From the NCBI GenBank assembly GCA_024648765.1, contig JABYQC010000001.1:245000-308999 (forward strand): DNA of 64,000 nt. The letters are read 5' to 3'. Positions 61,777-64,000 of this stretch are shown here, in pieces. This DNA comes from Candidatus Westeberhardia cardiocondylae (GTDB lineage Bacteria; Pseudomonadota; Gammaproteobacteria; Enterobacterales; Enterobacteriaceae). The position numbers and the translations under genes are program-made. Under the pieces are notes generated by a model that worked only from the letters and a program-made list of their open reading frames with translations, made no database searches and was not told where the DNA came from. Each line of letters starts with the position of its first letter. Position 1 is the first letter of the stretch.

Positions 61777-62053
61777 GATATAAATACTCAACAATGAATA
61801 CTGCAATAAATAATTTACAAAATAAAATTTTGTACTTTGTTATGTACAGTGTTTGTCTGATTATTATTTTCTAATTTTAGAAATAAAATATCCAATTCTG
61901 CATTATTTATATATTATAAACATCACAGTATTATTAAAAAATATAAGAACAATATATAATTTAGCAATATTGCAATATAAATATATAAATATATATAAAT
62001 TTTTTTAATAAAACATAGTAATACATATTATCTTAATATTAGTATCTTCAATT
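61750..62053. other. trxA-rho spacer (rho leader region)
   Basis: Apart from the hairpin at its left end, nothing is supported. In E. coli this interval holds the rhoL leader peptide and Rho-dependent autoregulation sites; no rhoL-like ORF is seen. Confidence 0.45.
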
Positions 62054-63313
62054 ATGAATCTTAGTACATTAAAAAATAAAACAGTTTCAAAATTGTTAAG
62101 TCTTGGAAAACGCATGGGACTAGAAAATTTAGCTAGAATGAGAAAACAGGATATTATTTTTTCTATTCTCAAACAACATGCAAAAAGTGGAGAAGATATT
62201 TTTGGGGATGGTGTATTAGAAATATTACAAGACGGATTTGGTTTTCTACGTTTTAGTGATAGCTATTATTTAGCAGGACCAGATGATATTTATGTATCTC
62301 CAAGTCAAATTAGAAGATTTAATTTAAGAACAGGAGATACAATTTCAGGAAAAATTAGACCCCCCAAAGAAGGAGAGAGATATTTTGCGCTTTTAAAAGT
62401 CAATGAAGTTAATTATGAAAAACCAGAAAATGCTAAAAATAAAATTTTATTTGAAAATTTAACACCATTATATGCAAATTCAAGATTACGTATGGAAAGG
62501 GGAAATGGGTCTACAGAAGATTTAACAGCACGTGTTTTAGATTTAGCGTCTCCTATTGGTAGAGGGCAAAGAGGACTAATTGTAGCTCCACCAAAAGCAG
62601 GGAAAACTATGTTATTACAAAACATTGCACAAAGTATTGCATATAATCATAATGATTGTATGCTTATAGTACTGTTAATTGACGAAAGACCAGAAGAAGT
62701 TACAGAAATGCAACGATTAGTAAAAGGAGAAGTTATAGCATCAACTTTTGATGAATTAGCTTCTAGACATATTCAAATTGCTGAAATGGTAATCGAAAAA
62801 GCAAAAAGGTTAGTAGAACATAGAAAAGATGTTATTATTCTTTTAGATTCAATAACACGATTAGCTAGAGCTTATAATAGTATTATGCCTTCTTCCGGAA
62901 AAGTATTAACTGGAGGGGTAGATGCAAATGCTTTGCATAGACCTAAAAGATTTTTTGGAGCTGCTCGTAATATGGAAGAAGGAGGTAGTTTAACAATTAT
63001 CGCAACTGCTTTGATTGATACTGGATCTAAAATGGATGAAGTAATTTTTGAAGAATTTAAAGGAACTGGTAATATGGAATTACATTTATCAAGAAAAATT
63101 TCTGAAAAAAGAGTTTTTCCAGCTATCGATTATAATCGATCTGGTACTAGAAAAGAAGAATTACTTACATCACATGAAGAATTACAAAAAATGTGGATTT
63201 TAAGAAAAATCATTCATCCTATGAATGAAATTGATGCTATGGAATTTCTTATGAATAAATTATCTATGACAAAAACTAATAATGAATTTTTTAATATGAT
63301 GAAAAGACCATAG
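62054..63313 (+). CDS. rho: Transcription termination factor Rho
   Basis: Hexameric RNA-dependent ATPase that ends transcription. 419 residues, identical in length to E. coli. [18 protein letters not shown] starts the N-terminal helical part; the cold-shock-like RNA-binding domain covers about 50-115 (DGFGFLR). Walker [11 protein letters not shown] is near 178, Walker [17 protein letters not shown] near 262, and the Q- and R-loop regions follow. Much better conserved than its neighbours. Confidence 0.98.
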   Translation: MNLSTLKNKTVSKLLSLGKRMGLENLARMRKQDIIFSILKQHAKSGEDIFGDGVLEILQDGFGFLRFSDSYYLAGPDDIYVSPSQIRRFNLRTGDTISGKIRPPKEGERYFALLKVNEVNYEKPENAKNKILFENLTPLYANSRLRMERGNGSTEDLTARVLDLASPIGRGQRGLIVAPPKAGKTMLLQNIAQSIAYNHNDCMLIVLLIDERPEEVTEMQRLVKGEVIASTFDELASRHIQIAEMVIEKAKRLVEHRKDVIILLDSITRLARAYNSIMPSSGKVLTGGVDANALHRPKRFFGAARNMEEGGSLTIIATALIDTGSKMDEVIFEEFKGTGNMELHLSRKISEKRVFPAIDYNRSGTRKEELLTSHEELQKMWILRKIIHPMNEIDAMEFLMNKLSMTKTNNEFFNMMKRP

Positions 63314-63764
63314 TTATATATACATAAATTATTTATGTATCATTTATTACTATTCCTTGTATAAAAATAAAAAAATTTTAAAATGTATTATTTTGATATA
63401 GCATTTATGAATGTAATGAATAATGAAATTTTTTTATGAAATAGTGAGGAACATGATATATATACAAATTATTAAATATGAAAAAATTTCATAAAATTAA
63501 TTTTCAAATATAATAATATATATTTTTCCACAATAGTGTTTGTATGTAAATTAGTTGCTATAAACAATTTATTTATGCTATAATAGAATATATTATTTTA
63601 GCTTGTAAATATTTCAATGTAATATATTTGTAAAAAATCTTAAATAAAATTCAAAATATTTTTTATATTTTGATATTAAAATAATAATAAGTATATATAC
63701 AAGTTATGTGCTTATTCAAATAATATACAATATATAATATCTTAATAAGATATATGTGTTTTAT
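63314..63764. other. rho-tRNA-Arg spacer
   Basis: No gene seen; wzz/wecA-type genes that follow rho in E. coli are absent. A nine-pair all-A/T hairpin (63320-63328 with 63332-63340) lies just after the rho stop and might help termination. The tRNA promoter should lie in the right part. Confidence 0.45.
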
Positions 63765-63839
63765 GCGCCTGTAGCTAAAATGGATAAAGCACTATCTTCC
63801 GAAGATAGAGAATTCTGGGTTCAAAACCCAGCAGGCGTT
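63765..63839 (+). tRNA. argX: tRNA-Arg(CCG)
   Basis: Acceptor GCGCCTG/CAGGCGT (G1-U72 wobble), anticodon stem CTATC/GATAG with loop TTCCGAA (anticodon CCG), T-stem CTGGG/CCCAG. The base at position 73 is T, where E. coli argX has G. No encoded CCA. It is followed by tRNA-His as in the E. coli argX-hisR array. Confidence 0.92.
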
Positions 63840-63932
63840 TTTTGTAAAATAAAATTAGAAAATTTTATCATTAATATTGTATAAATTTATTAAAAAAATT
63901 TTTTATATTAATAATTATTAATATGTACACAT

Positions 63933-64000
63933 GGTGATTGTAGCTCAATTGGTAGAGCCCTGGATTGTGATTCCAGTTGTCATGGGTTCGAATCCCATCA
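63933..64000 (+). tRNA. hisR: tRNA-His(GUG), 3' end beyond window
   Basis: Starts with the extra G at position -1 (GGTGATT), D-stem/loop like E. coli hisR, anticodon GTG in the loop TTGTGAT, T-loop TTCGAAT. The window ends after two bases of the 3' acceptor strand, so the discriminator and CCA status are unknown. Confidence 0.95.

Overview
This window comes from the very AT-rich, strongly reduced chromosome of a gamma-proteobacterium of the Enterobacterales. It is most likely a bacteriocyte-type insect endosymbiont of the Wigglesworthia/Blochmannia kind; the genus cannot be fixed from the sequence alone. Nearly every protein aligns end to end with its Escherichia coli counterpart, often at the same length (Gnd 468, PykF 470, SufB 495, Rho 419, GapA 331 residues). 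Spacers are long (up to about 1 kb), nearly pure A/T, and hold no recognisable genes. I saw no insertion sequence, prophage, CRISPR array, rRNA gene or clearly broken gene.

Layout. 1-11.3 kb: the 5' end of rne diverges from rluC, followed by a stripped E. coli-type rpmF-fabDG-acpP-tmk-holB block (plsX, fabH, fabF and others are gone), then pal, fldA and asnS. 11.4-20.3 kb: aroA-cmk-rpsA (minus strand), glnS, pgsA with tRNA-Gly, tRNA-Cys and tRNA-Leu, a NIF3-family gene, and tRNA-Ser(CGA). 21-36.5 kb: single genes for sugar metabolism, repair and lipids: gnd, xthA, tdk, cls, gpmA, pgl, fabI, tsaB, cvrA, gapA, tRNA-Ser(GGA), cspC. 37-44.8 kb: a secreted phospholipase D-family nuclease, a YdiY-type outer-membrane protein, and a complete sufABCDSE operon. 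44.8-51 kb: pykF, tRNA-Val, mdtK, grxD, zwf. 51-58 kb: thrS-infC-rpmI-rplT-pheS-pheT. 58.4-64 kb: tRNA-Asn, ruvX, galP, trxA, rho, tRNA-Arg and the start of tRNA-His.

How the genes fit together. Sugar enters through a GalP-type proton symporter. The window carries the whole oxidative pentose-phosphate branch (zwf, pgl, gnd) and three glycolytic steps (gapA, gpmA, pykF). Fatty-acid synthesis is represented by malonyl transfer, both reductases and the carrier protein. Iron-sulfur clusters come from SUF plus a CGFS glutaredoxin.

Points most worth a second look: (1) fabD has no ATG/GTG/TTG start and appears to start at AUU behind a perfect AGGAGG, like infC, which keeps its AUU start here. (2) The editing sites of both ThrRS and PheRS, encoded in one cluster, have lost key residues. 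(3) The delta-prime clamp-loader subunit lacks its SRC arginine finger. (4) Thioredoxin has a CNPC active site. (5) tRNA-Ser(CGA) carries A73, and no complete tRNA gene encodes CCA. (6) An intact secreted PLD-type nuclease survives in a highly reduced genome. (7) An 11-codon ORF is overlapped by the acpP start. I found no wholly new multi-gene system; the novelty lies in sequence details of familiar genes.
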